Assembly: GCA_017416055.1 (NCBI GenBank)
Contig: JAFQDI010000275.1
Location: 1 to 14,540, forward strand
From: Lachnospiraceae bacterium
Lineage (GTDB): Bacteria > Bacillota_A > Clostridia > Lachnospirales > Lachnospiraceae
DNA length: 14,540 nt
Direction of reading: 5' to 3'
In this document: in pieces, positions 6,160-13,642 of the stretch
Numbering within the stretch: the stretch's first letter is position 1
Layout of the letters: each line of letters begins with the position of its first letter
Notes under the pieces: model-generated
Told to the model about the DNA's origin: nothing
Databases searched by the model: none
Seen by the model: only the letters and a program-made list of their open reading frames with translations
Position numbers and translations under genes: made by a program

Positions 6160-7566
6160 CTAGCAATCACAGCCGCTTTCCACTACAATGCAGCTTTTTA
6201 CTCCATAATACTCCATCACACGAATCGCCGCCTCATCGATCACCTCTCCGCACACCACGATCGGGATCGCCGGTGGACAACTGACCGTCGCGGTAGCCAG
6301 CACTTTTCCACAGCACTCATGGAGATCCAGTTGTCGGCTCACCGAAAACAATGCCTCCCTCGGTGAAATCGCTCTCACAGGCTTCGCCATAGCGGGCATT
6401 CGCTCTGTAATCGCGGGTTTTCGCTCAATCGACCGAAGCACCGCTTCGATTTTCTCCAGCGCTTCCTCTCCGCTCTCCGGTGTCACCATCATCACCACGT
6501 AATCAGGATCGGCAAACTCGCAAATCATGTCTTTCTTTGCCAGCAAATCGCACAGTTCGTCTCCGGTATATCCGTAAGCCTTCGCATCAACCGTCAGCTT
6601 CAGCGGCTCGTCGCCAACCAGTACATATCCGGCACATGTCAATTTTTCCTTTAATTCTTCTACCTTTTTCACATATTCTGCCAGCCGCTCCCGGTATCCG
6701 TCCGCCAAATACTGATTCGCCAGATCCAACGACTGCAAAATCAGATAAGAAGGGCTGGTGGACGCAAAGAGGGACATCCCCTGTTCCGCTCGCTCCACAA
6801 ATAACTTCGGGGCGTTTTGTGAAATATGCAGGTACGCTCCACCGGTCAACACAGGCAGCGTCTTGTGAGCGGAATCGCAGCACAAATCTGCACCAAGGGC
6901 GATGGGATGAGCCAGTTTCTTTAAAGAATAGTCTTCTCCATCTATTGCCCTCCCGCCTGTATTCGGAAGAAAATTCAGGTAAGCTCCGTGGGCATTGTCC
7001 ACAAAAAGAAGGGCACCATGTCGATGACAAACATCAGAAAGTTCCTTAATATCCGCCACATGTCCGAGATAATCCGGGCTGGTGATGTATACCGCCAATG
7101 GCTTCTCATCCTCCCCGCACGACATGAAAAATCCGTCGAGTCTTTCCGCTGTGATCTCGCAAGAAAGCAGATCCTCTCTCTTTTCCGGAAATATCCACGC
7201 CGGCTCAACGTCCAACAGTGCGCACGCCGTCAAAAAGGTCTTGTGAGCATTCCGCCCGGCAGCAATCACCGGCTTTCTGCCCACCGATTTTCCGTAGAGC
7301 AAAGTCAGATAAAGCATTGCCCGGATCGCCAGGGAAGATCCTTCCGTAGAATAGACAGTCCTCGCAGTACCAAACAGACTCGCCGCATTTCCCTCGCTAC
7401 GACGGATAATTCCGTCGGCGTGATAGAGGACATCTGCCCCCTCGATCTCTGTGATATCCAGCGCTTCCACGCCAAGCATACCCATTCCTTTGTGGCCGGG
7501 CATATGCAGACGAAGTGCTGAACTGTCACGATATGTAGTTACAAAATCATAAATCGGAGTGTCCAT
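6160..7566 (-). CDS. Orn/Lys/Arg decarboxylase family PLP enzyme (short SpeA-like form)
   Basis: This fold-I PLP enzyme has 468 residues and resembles the short arginine/lysine decarboxylases of Firmicutes, which lack the N-terminal wing domain of the E. coli inducible enzymes. Visible are LHMPGHKG (20-27), the PLP-contacting DNAHG (D190, H193), the Schiff-base lysine K235 in DSAHKT, and the C-terminal block SCPPAIPIVVCGE. It would decarboxylate a basic amino acid to a polyamine precursor such as agmatine or cadaverine; the substrate cannot be read from the sequence. The ATG at 7566 shares its A with the TAA stop of scfB (TAATG), with GAGGACGAGGAG just upstream, so translation is probably coupled. 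The longer frame from 7614 would run into scfB and is rejected. The protein ends in ESGCDC, a cysteine-containing tail. Its link to the SCIFF genes is known only by position. Confidence 0.93.
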   Translation of the reverse strand: MDTPIYDFVTTYRDSSALRLHMPGHKGMGMLGVEALDITEIEGADVLYHADGIIRRSEGNAASLFGTARTVYSTEGSSLAIRAMLYLTLLYGKSVGRKPVIAAGRNAHKTFLTACALLDVEPAWIFPEKREDLLSCEITAERLDGFFMSCGEDEKPLAVYITSPDYLGHVADIKELSDVCHRHGALLFVDNAHGAYLNFLPNTGGRAIDGEDYSLKKLAHPIALGADLCCDSAHKTLPVLTGGAYLHISQNAPKLFVERAEQGMSLFASTSPSYLILQSLDLANQYLADGYRERLAEYVKKVEELKEKLTCAGYVLVGDEPLKLTVDAKAYGYTGDELCDLLAKKDMICEFADPDYVVMMVTPESGEEALEKIEAVLRSIERKPAITERMPAMAKPVRAISPREALFSVSRQLDLHECCGKVLATATVSCPPAIPIVVCGEVIDEAAIRVMEYYGVKSCIVVESGCDC

Positions 7567-8951
7567 TACTCCTCGTCCTCCAGCGTCTTCGCTGCTTCCA
7601 GCATGATCGCGCACTCCATACGTTTCTTGAACAACTCACAGCCGTACTTGTACACGCCGGTAATCGCACCGGTCGCATGGTATGCGTTCGCCGCACAGCC
7701 GCCGGAGCAGTAAAGCTTCGCCCAGCAATCCGCACACTCCGGTCTGGAATAAACGTTGCAGGAAGCAAACTCATCCTGGATCGCAGAATTGGTCACACCG
7801 TCCCAGATATTACCCAGTTTAAACTTCTCCTCACCCACGAACTGGTGGCAAGGATACAAATCTCCCCAGGGAGTGACCGCCATGTACTCGGTACCCGAAC
7901 CACATCCGGACACGCGCTTGTAAATGCAGGGACCGCCTTTTAAGTCGATCATATAGTGATAGAAGGTGAACGGTTTGCCCTCGCGGTGACGGGCAAGCAT
8001 CAGTTCAGCCAGCTTTTCATACTGTTCAAATACGACCGGCATATCCTCCGCTGTCAGTGCGGACGGGTCCTCAGGGGCACAAACCACCGGCTCCATGGAA
8101 AGCTCCGTAAATCCGAGGCGTAGCATCTCCTCAATATCCTTCAAAAAGTCGGGATTTGCATGGGTAAAGGTGCCACGCATGTAATAATTTTTATTGCCTC
8201 TGGCCTCCACCAGCTTCTGGAACTTGGGAACAATTCTTTCCCAGCTTCCATTACCCGCATAGTCCACACGGTAGCGGTCATGAATCTCCTTGCGGCCGTC
8301 AAGACTGAGCACCACATTACTCATCTCACGGTTCACAAAATCGATCATCTCGTCGTCGATCAGCACTCCATTGGTGGTAAACGTGAAACGGAAGTTCTTC
8401 TTCGCTTCTTTCTCGCGCTCACGGGCGTAGGCAACCAATTCCTTCACCATGTCAAAATTCATCATCGGCTCGCCGCCAAAGAAGTCTACCTCCAGATTCC
8501 GACGACCCTTGGAATTCTCAATCAAAAAGTCCAATGCGCGTTTTCCCACCTCAAGACTCATGATCGCGCGCTCACCCTGATATTTTCCCTGACTGGCAAA
8601 GCAGTAGGCACAGTTCAGATTGCAGGTGTGGGCCACATGAAGGCAAAGTGCCTTCACCACGCCGGACGTTTTCTTCTTTAACGCATCTGCAATCGGTGCA
8701 AAAGTGTCCGGTGTGAACAGCTTTCCGGCCTCTTTTAACTTCGCAATGTCCGCAAAGCAGTCCTCAATATCCTGACGGGTCACATCCTCGCGGTTCGGAT
8801 ACTTCCGAAGGATCTCTGCAATAATCTCCTCCCGCTCTTTTTGCTCATACATCTCAATGATGTCGTAAGCCACCTCATCCACCACGTGAACCGAGCCGGA
8901 GCAGATGTCCAAAACAATATTCATACCGGCCAATTTATAACAATGTATCAT
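7566..8951 (-). CDS. scfB: SCIFF peptide radical SAM maturase
   Basis: This radical SAM/SPASM enzyme installs thioether (Cys alpha-carbon) crosslinks in the SCIFF ranthipeptide encoded at 9253-9405. It has 461 residues. The N-terminal ~100 residues resemble the PqqD-like peptide-binding domain of such maturases. The radical SAM 4Fe-4S motif CNLNCAYC gives C110, C114 and C117, and VDFFGGEPMMN is the SAM-binding GGEP. The C-terminal part (from about residue 335) has many cysteines, including GGPCIYKRVSGCGSG, YPCHQFVGEEKFKLGN and CADCWAKLYCSGGC, matching a SPASM domain that holds two more clusters. AGGAG seven bases before the ATG supports this start. It is separated from its substrate gene by 301 bases filled mostly by an inverted-repeat element, and it overlaps the decarboxylase by one base. 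Confidence 0.96.
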   Translation of the reverse strand: MIHCYKLAGMNIVLDICSGSVHVVDEVAYDIIEMYEQKEREEIIAEILRKYPNREDVTRQDIEDCFADIAKLKEAGKLFTPDTFAPIADALKKKTSGVVKALCLHVAHTCNLNCAYCFASQGKYQGERAIMSLEVGKRALDFLIENSKGRRNLEVDFFGGEPMMNFDMVKELVAYAREREKEAKKNFRFTFTTNGVLIDDEMIDFVNREMSNVVLSLDGRKEIHDRYRVDYAGNGSWERIVPKFQKLVEARGNKNYYMRGTFTHANPDFLKDIEEMLRLGFTELSMEPVVCAPEDPSALTAEDMPVVFEQYEKLAELMLARHREGKPFTFYHYMIDLKGGPCIYKRVSGCGSGTEYMAVTPWGDLYPCHQFVGEEKFKLGNIWDGVTNSAIQDEFASCNVYSRPECADCWAKLYCSGGCAANAYHATGAITGVYKYGCELFKKRMECAIMLEAAKTLEDEE

Positions 8952-8996
8952 AATTTATCTCCTGTTATATGCTAATTCAAAGCAATTCAAGCGTAT

Positions 8997-9240
8997 AAAG
9001 AGCTATCGCACGATGTGTGGCAGCCTTTCTCTTGGGGAATAGGGGACTGAAAGAAACAAATGAAAGAAAACCCCTCTCAGCCCGCCGGCACTTAACGAAT
9101 CCAAGTCGAATAGACGCAGGATGAGTTTAGTGTCCGCTGCGAGGATGAGCGGAGCGAGAGCGCGATTTTCGCGTTTATTTCTTTCAGTCCCCTTCGTCAA
9201 CTAAAAGCAGAGGCTGCCACACATCGTGCGACAGCCCTTT
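8997..9240. mobile_element. MITE-like inverted-repeat element between scfA and scfB
   Basis: The 301-base gap between scfB and scfA is mostly filled by a ~244-bp element. Its ends are near-perfect inverted repeats of 29 bp (8997-9025 and 9212-9240), sharing GCACGATGTGTGGCAGCC. A second, perfect 16-bp inverted pair lies inside (9041-9056 with 9178-9193, AGGGGACTGAAAGAAA), and a small palindrome CGCGATTTTCGCG is at 9161-9173. The element could fold into one long nested hairpin. It contains a 65-codon minus-strand frame (9003-9200) that spans nearly the whole element and has no recognisable domain. The structure fits a non-autonomous transposon remnant. I could not identify a clear target-site duplication, and copy number in the genome is unknown. 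Confidence 0.7.
9212..9236 (-). terminator. Possible attenuator hairpin 16 bases after scfA stop
   Basis: The terminal repeat nearest scfA is itself a hairpin on the transcribed strand: GGCTGTCGCA pairs with TGTGGCAGCC over 10 positions including two G-U pairs, around the loop CGATG, followed by TCTGCTTTTAG. A partial terminator here would let the short precursor be made in excess over the maturase. The U-tract is imperfect, so this may be leaky or only an RNA-protecting 3' structure. Confidence 0.5.
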
Positions 9241-9252
9241 CCTACGTTGGAA

Positions 9253-9405
9253 TTACTTGCTTTCCTTCTTGTTCTCGCACTGCTGATTTGCAATACCACA
9301 GCTGGTCTTGCAAGCGGACTGGCAGGAAGTCTGGCACTCGCCACATCCACCGTTCTTAGCGCTCTCACAAAGGTTCTTCGTATTCAAAGTCTTAATACGC
9401 TTCAT
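9253..9405 (-). CDS. scfA: SCIFF ranthipeptide precursor (six-cysteine peptide)
   Basis: This is the substrate peptide of the radical SAM maturase at 7566-8951. It has 50 residues, beginning with the family-typical MKRIKTLNTKNL leader and followed by a cysteine-rich core, CGECQTSCQSACKTSC. Cysteines are at 13, 21, 24, 28, 32, 36 and 43, seven in all rather than the six the family is named for. In a characterised homologue the thioether joins Cys32 to Thr37; here residue 37 is glycine (KTSCGIANQQC). GGAGG lies just before the ATG. A strong promoter lies in the end of the upstream ATPase gene. The physiological role of SCIFF peptides is not settled (secretion and signalling have been proposed). 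The call is very secure from the sequence and from its maturase neighbour. Confidence 0.96.
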   Translation of the reverse strand: MKRIKTLNTKNLCESAKNGGCGECQTSCQSACKTSCGIANQQCENKKESK

Positions 9406-9423
9406 CTATTTGTCCTCCGAAGA

Positions 9424-12162
9424 TTAAAATGTGTCTTGATTATAGCATGAGCCGTTTGACAAGTCAAGAGCCGTTCTGCTCTCATGGCAAGTAAAATAAA
9501 TTACCTGATATTCCTTGCCAATCTCCTGAAGAAACTCAAGCGCAGCTTTTGTCTTCTCCTGATCCAGATTTACAAACGGATCGTCAAAGACCACCACCGG
9601 CTTCTCCTGCGTGTACATCGCATCCACAAGCGCCATTCGCATACAGATGCCCAAAAGATCCTTCCAGCCCTCGCTGAAGAACTTCGTCTCTCGCTGCAAG
9701 CCCTTCTCACTGACTGTCAGCCTGAGATCTGCATCCAAATAACAGCCAACAGCCTCCTTTCCGGTCAACATCCGGTAGTATTTTTCAAACCCGGTCATAA
9801 TCGGCTCAGTATACTTCGCAGTGAAAGAAGTCTTCGCCTTCTCCAGCATTTCCTTCGTCTTCTTTAACATCCGGTGATGCTGTTCCCGCTCTTTGAACTC
9901 CTCCTGGCGAATTAACAGCGTCTCCTCTGCAGCTGAAATCCCATCTCGCTTCTCTCTCAGTTCATCCAAGCAATCTTCCTGATGGTTGATCAACTTTCTC
10001 AACGTTTCCAGCCGTTCCTCCGTCTGCGTAAGCCGCGTGGCAAGTGTATCTTCCGCTCCCAGCAGTTCTTCATCTACCGGCTGAAGTAGTTTCTCCATCT
10101 CATTCGCCGTCTCAAACGCTTCCCGCCTACACTGCGCCTTTTTCACTTCCTCATCCCGCATCCAATACTGCTGTAATTCAACCTGAATATCCTGCAACTG
10201 ACGGGGCATATCCTCCTGTACCTGAAATGACAACGACTGAATATAGGCTGTGAGCCTCGAATCATGAGACTTATACTTTTCCGTCGCCTCCGCATAGCGG
10301 CGCGATCTCTCCCTCAAATCATTGTAGCGGACGCGCGCATCCTTCAACTGATCCAGCCAGTCATCGCAATTGTCCGCATCAACCTCTGCATCGGGATAAT
10401 AATTTCGGATAAATGTTTCCAATTCAAGTCTGACTTCTGTAAGCTGTTCCTCAATCCGGCTCTCCCGGAAATATTCTGCCTTTTCCCGAAGTTTTGCATA
10501 GACTTCTGTCTCCGCGGACAATCTCGACAGTTCTGCCAATACCATGTCCTCACGGTACTCACAGTTCCATCGCTGCAAAAATTCTTTCGTGCTTTTTTCC
10601 ACCTCGGCAGCCATCCGCTCCGCCACGGTGATCTCGTGCCTCAGGGCAAAAACTTCCTCTATTCCCTGTGCCGGTTCCTCGGATGTATTCATCGCCATCC
10701 CACGGCGAATTCCAACAATCCCCAGCACAGCACATAAGACTGCCACCGCAAACAGGGCAATTGCAATCCAATTGATCGCTCCTGCTTTGTTTCCGACCAT
10801 CAGTACAATGCCAATGATCAAAGTGATCATTGCGATTCCCTCACAAAGATAACCTTTCAACAACGCACTTTTCTTTTCCGCCCGGCGTTTTTGCAGTTCC
10901 TCCTGTGCTTTCGCTTTCTGTTGGGAGATAATGCGATGCAGGTAATCATTTTTGGTGACCAATACACTCATATCGGAAGCACGGAGTCTCCAGTCCTCCT
11001 CCACGGCCCGCAATTCTTCTCGGTCCGGAACATTCGGCCCCAAGTGTTCTTCGCACTGCAACAGCTGTTCCTCTTCCTCCTCAGTAAGCCTTGCTGCAGA
11101 GTACTCCCATTGAAGGCGTCTGTACCGATCTGCCTGCTCGTGCTTTTCCTCAAACGTTTCGTCAGAAGGTCTGCCCGGAGCAAACAAAATCCTGTCCTGC
11201 TCCATCTGGACTTTATCTTCTTCCGTCATACGAAACATTTCAGCAGTTTTCTTCTCCGCGATCAATTCCGTACATTCGCTGAGATAGCGCTTCAATTCTT
11301 TCTCGTCCGGCAATTCACCGGGGAAATAACTCCTGCAGCGTTCTCTGTCTGCTTTGCGCTCCTCTTCCTCCCGGCATAGCTCTTCATACTGCCTCTGTTT
11401 GATCAGACGCTCTTTCGTCAAAAACAAATCCTGCTGCCGCTGCAAAATCGCGCTACGGCGTATCTTCTGCTCAGCCTCCTCCGCCTCAAGCAAACGCTTC
11501 TGTTCCTGTTCTGCCAAAATATCCTTGTCCGTGCCCGGACCGTAACTCACCAGATCCTTCAGAGCAGCGATTTCCTCTTTCTTCCTCGCCAGCTCACCGG
11601 TCTTCCTCGTCGGGCTCAGCCCATTGATCAAATCGGTAAGCCGCTGGTTCACTGTCTCAAAACTCCTCAGATCGTCCTTCTCGCCGGACAGATTACCCAG
11701 TTTCGCGTTCACCCCGTCGGTTGCCTCCGTCTGACAATCATTCTGGGTGATAAACACCGTTCTGCTAAAGGAAGCTCTGTCCAGTCCAAACAATTCTTCC
11801 CCGATATTTTCGGTGTAATCCTCACTCTTCAGGTTCGTTGCGGCATCCCGCAACTCGAATTTGTCATCTTTTTCCTTCGCGCCAAAAACGCGGGTCAGTT
11901 CATATACTTTTCCTCCCGCCTCAAACTTCACACTTCCTCCGCAAACGCCGCCCTGCCAAGGCTGGTAACGCTTCCGCTCATTTTGCAGATCGTCACGCAG
12001 TTTCCCTCCTGCAAAACCGTAAAACATGGTGCGGATAAACGCGGCCAACATGCTCTTTCCCCAGCCGTTTTCCTCGCACAGCACATTGCAGCCGTCCTCA
12101 AACAAGAAGGTCTGATCAGACCATTTTCCGAACTGCTCAATATGACAACTGTGTAGTTTCAT
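9424..12162 (-). CDS. SbcC/Rad50-like (YhaN-type) ATPase with central membrane helices
   Basis: This 912-residue ABC/SMC-type ATPase is the partner of the nuclease gene just upstream. Walker A is ENGWGKS (31-37) and the Q-loop FITQND (Q140). At the C-terminus come a degenerate signature FSEGWKD (829-835), Walker B PVVVFDDP (D860, D861), a D-loop NLD and the switch histidine H893 in TCHES. Between them lie long charged, heptad-like coiled-coil stretches. The middle carries two hydrophobic helices (about 435-457 and 463-485) and no CxxC zinc hook, as in B. subtilis YhaN. The complex is therefore probably anchored to the membrane with its heads in the cytosol. Its ATG directly follows the TAG of the nuclease gene (TAGATG) with GGAGGAGG before it. 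It probably acts in DNA end processing or repair; that role is inferred from the family. Confidence 0.9.
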   Translation of the reverse strand: MKLHSCHIEQFGKWSDQTFLFEDGCNVLCEENGWGKSMLAAFIRTMFYGFAGGKLRDDLQNERKRYQPWQGGVCGGSVKFEAGGKVYELTRVFGAKEKDDKFELRDAATNLKSEDYTENIGEELFGLDRASFSRTVFITQNDCQTEATDGVNAKLGNLSGEKDDLRSFETVNQRLTDLINGLSPTRKTGELARKKEEIAALKDLVSYGPGTDKDILAEQEQKRLLEAEEAEQKIRRSAILQRQQDLFLTKERLIKQRQYEELCREEEERKADRERCRSYFPGELPDEKELKRYLSECTELIAEKKTAEMFRMTEEDKVQMEQDRILFAPGRPSDETFEEKHEQADRYRRLQWEYSAARLTEEEEEQLLQCEEHLGPNVPDREELRAVEEDWRLRASDMSVLVTKNDYLHRIISQQKAKAQEELQKRRAEKKSALLKGYLCEGIAMITLIIGIVLMVGNKAGAINWIAIALFAVAVLCAVLGIVGIRRGMAMNTSEEPAQGIEEVFALRHEITVAERMAAEVEKSTKEFLQRWNCEYREDMVLAELSRLSAETEVYAKLREKAEYFRESRIEEQLTEVRLELETFIRNYYPDAEVDADNCDDWLDQLKDARVRYNDLRERSRRYAEATEKYKSHDSRLTAYIQSLSFQVQEDMPRQLQDIQVELQQYWMRDEEVKKAQCRREAFETANEMEKLLQPVDEELLGAEDTLATRLTQTEERLETLRKLINHQEDCLDELREKRDGISAAEETLLIRQEEFKEREQHHRMLKKTKEMLEKAKTSFTAKYTEPIMTGFEKYYRMLTGKEAVGCYLDADLRLTVSEKGLQRETKFFSEGWKDLLGICMRMALVDAMYTQEKPVVVFDDPFVNLDQEKTKAALEFLQEIGKEYQVIYFTCHESRTALDLSNGSCYNQDTF
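9439..9467 (-). promoter_or_regulatory. Sigma-A promoter of scfA, inside the 3' end of the upstream ATPase gene
   Basis: On the minus strand TTGACT (9462-9467), a 17-base spacer, then TGC-TATAAT (9439-9444), a consensus -10 with an extended TGn. The -10 hexamer is also codons Tyr-Asn of the ATPase C-terminus, so one stretch serves both functions. The expected start is near 9432, giving a leader of about 27 bases. Confidence 0.85.
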
Positions 12163-13272
12163 CTAGCGGACCTCCTCCCCTGCAAGTGCCTGTATTCCGT
12201 AGCGGATAATCATCGCTTTCTCCTCCGCCGACAGTTTCTCCTCATTCATCACCGTACGGACAAACTCTCCCTTCAGAGACTCATCCAGATAATATGCGGT
12301 ATAATCCACCGAAAACCGAGTCTCATCCGCGATCTTCACCGCATAAAATCGATCTTCATACCGGGAAAGCAAAAGGCCGGGTTCCTTCTCACACGCCACA
12401 TCCACTTCACCGGTCAGTATGATCTTGACAAGACTCCTCGGACTGTGATCTGCCTCTTTCAGTGCTTTTTCCACACACTCTCCGATCTCGGCAGTCGTCA
12501 GGCATCCACTCACGTCCACCTTCACCTCATAGATGTTTCGCGATGCAAATGGCACAAACTCCCGCGTACACATCCTGGTCTGCTCATCGATGGTGAGTAA
12601 AACAAATCCGTGTTCACCGCACTCGTCAAACCCACGTCCCTCAAGACATCCCGGATAGCAGTACACGCCACGGCCATCCAGTGCCCTTTCCTTATATCCG
12701 TGCACATGGCCCAGTGCCAGATAATCAATTCCTTTATTCTTCAACTCACGTAAGTTGATCACTGCCGCATCTTTCTTCGCCCCGTAAGTGCTGTCCTGCC
12801 CATGAATCACCACAATGTTGTATCGGTCGCGCGCAAGAAACAGGTCCGCATAGACATTCGCACTGCTCTCCCGGTCCAGCTCTACGCCGGTAATCGCAAT
12901 GTTTCCCGCGGTCTCCGGGTTCGCAATATAGGTGGTCCAGCCTTTTTCAAACAGGTGGAGGTTCGAAGGAATCTCCGTAAGGCCGGTCAAAAAAGCTTCC
13001 GCGTCGTGATTTCCACGCAGATAATAAAACTTAAGCTCCGGGTGGTTCACAATCGCCTGATACACTGTATTCTTTGCCGCGGCTGAGATGCGCTTCGTAT
13101 CAAACAGATCGCCCGCAATGATCAGCGCATCCACGCTTTGCTCCTCCGCATAGTCGATCAACCGATTAAATGTAGTCAGCAATTCCGCTTTACGCTCAGC
13201 AGCTTTCTCCTTGGGCAGATTCGCAGTCATCCTCGCATCCAGGTGGAGGTCAGCGCAGTGAATGATCTTCAT
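12163..13272 (-). CDS. SbcD/YhaO-like metallophosphoesterase (DNA nuclease subunit)
   Basis: This two-metal phosphoesterase has 369 residues and is related to Mre11/SbcD and B. subtilis YhaO. Metal-binding and catalytic motifs are all present: ADLHL (D8, H10), GDLFD (D55), GNHD (88-90), VIHG (H157) and GHVHG (H189, H191). The region after about residue 245 should form the small capping domain and the ATPase-binding tail. A longer frame from 13299 is rejected, since AAAGGAG sits six bases before the ATG at 13272. The gene has its own sigma-A promoter and abuts the ATPase gene with no gap, so the two proteins almost surely form one complex. I expect Mn-dependent nuclease activity on DNA; that is family knowledge. 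Confidence 0.93.
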   Translation of the reverse strand: MKIIHCADLHLDARMTANLPKEKAAERKAELLTTFNRLIDYAEEQSVDALIIAGDLFDTKRISAAAKNTVYQAIVNHPELKFYYLRGNHDAEAFLTGLTEIPSNLHLFEKGWTTYIANPETAGNIAITGVELDRESSANVYADLFLARDRYNIVVIHGQDSTYGAKKDAAVINLRELKNKGIDYLALGHVHGYKERALDGRGVYCYPGCLEGRGFDECGEHGFVLLTIDEQTRMCTREFVPFASRNIYEVKVDVSGCLTTAEIGECVEKALKEADHSPRSLVKIILTGEVDVACEKEPGLLLSRYEDRFYAVKIADETRFSVDYTAYYLDESLKGEFVRTVMNEEKLSAEEKAMIIRYGIQALAGEEVR

Positions 13273-13330
13273 GTCGGGCTCCTTTCCATCACAATCCACA
13301 GATTAGTATGTATGTTCGATTTCATTTCTT

Positions 13331-13359
13331 AGTATACCCTATAATGGGGAATCTGGCAA
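13331..13359 (-). promoter_or_regulatory. Sigma-A promoter of the nuclease-ATPase operon
   Basis: TTGCCA (13354-13359), a 17-base spacer, then TATACT (13331-13336) on the minus strand, with transcription expected near 13324 and a leader of about 50 bases. The -35 box begins immediately after the U-tract of the preceding terminator. Confidence 0.8.
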
Positions 13360-13360
13360 G

Positions 13361-13391
13361 AAAAAAGAGTCGCACTTTCAAGCGACTCTTT
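13361..13391 (-). terminator. Rho-independent terminator of the feo unit
   Basis: A 10-bp stem (AAAGAGTCGC with GCGACTCTTT) around an 8-base loop, running into TTTTTTC on the minus strand, 8 bases after the stop of the Cys-rich membrane protein. It is the clearest terminator in the window. Confidence 0.9.
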
Positions 13392-13399
13392 GCACGCAT

Positions 13400-13621
13400 T
13401 TATTCATTTTCATCAACATGGCCCCGGCAACCGCCTTCACACTTTGCACTGCAACCACTGCACTTTCCGGAACACACAGATGCACCCGCCTGGCGGCTCG
13501 CACACGTTGCGGCAGCCGGACAGCCAATACATTTGACTCCACGCTTTTTCTCTTTGATTATGTATGCGATTGCCCCTCCCAAAATCAACAGAAGGACTAC
13601 TACCAGGATTACATTATCCAT
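13400..13621 (-). CDS. FeoB-associated Cys-rich membrane protein
   Basis: This 73-residue protein has one N-terminal membrane helix (about 4-22), a basic stop-transfer stretch KEKKRGVK, and a soluble cysteine-rich tail. Cysteines are at 31, 34, 40, 50, 54, 57, 61 and 65; CIGCPAAATC is the block typical of this small family, which is found next to feoB in Clostridia and relatives. It starts 21 bases after the feoB stop with a modest GAGG site, and a strong terminator follows. The role is unproven; an accessory to FeoB, such as metal or redox handling at the membrane, is a reasonable guess. The repeated CxxxC/CxxC spacing at the end gives it more cysteines than I expect for the family. Confidence 0.88.
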   Translation of the reverse strand: MDNVILVVVLLLILGGAIAYIIKEKKRGVKCIGCPAAATCASRQAGASVCSGKCSGCSAKCEGGCRGHVDENE

Positions 13622-13642
13622 ACTGACAAAACCTCAATTCCA

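Noticed and set aside
8964..8990. Possible promoter before scfB: TTGAAT and TATAAC on the minus strand
   Set aside because: The spacing is only 15 bases and neither box is a good match. A weak internal promoter cannot be excluded, but it is not supported.
9003..9200. 65-codon minus-strand frame within the inverted-repeat element, beginning MTKGTERNK
   Set aside because: It lies wholly inside the palindromic element, ends within its terminal repeat, has no domain I recognise, and I do not see a convincing ribosome binding site before its ATG. Treated as a by-product of the repeat.
9001..9240. CRISPR-like repeat, because the same 25-base motif occurs twice about 200 bp apart
   Set aside because: The two copies are inverted, not direct, and there are no further copies or regular spacers.
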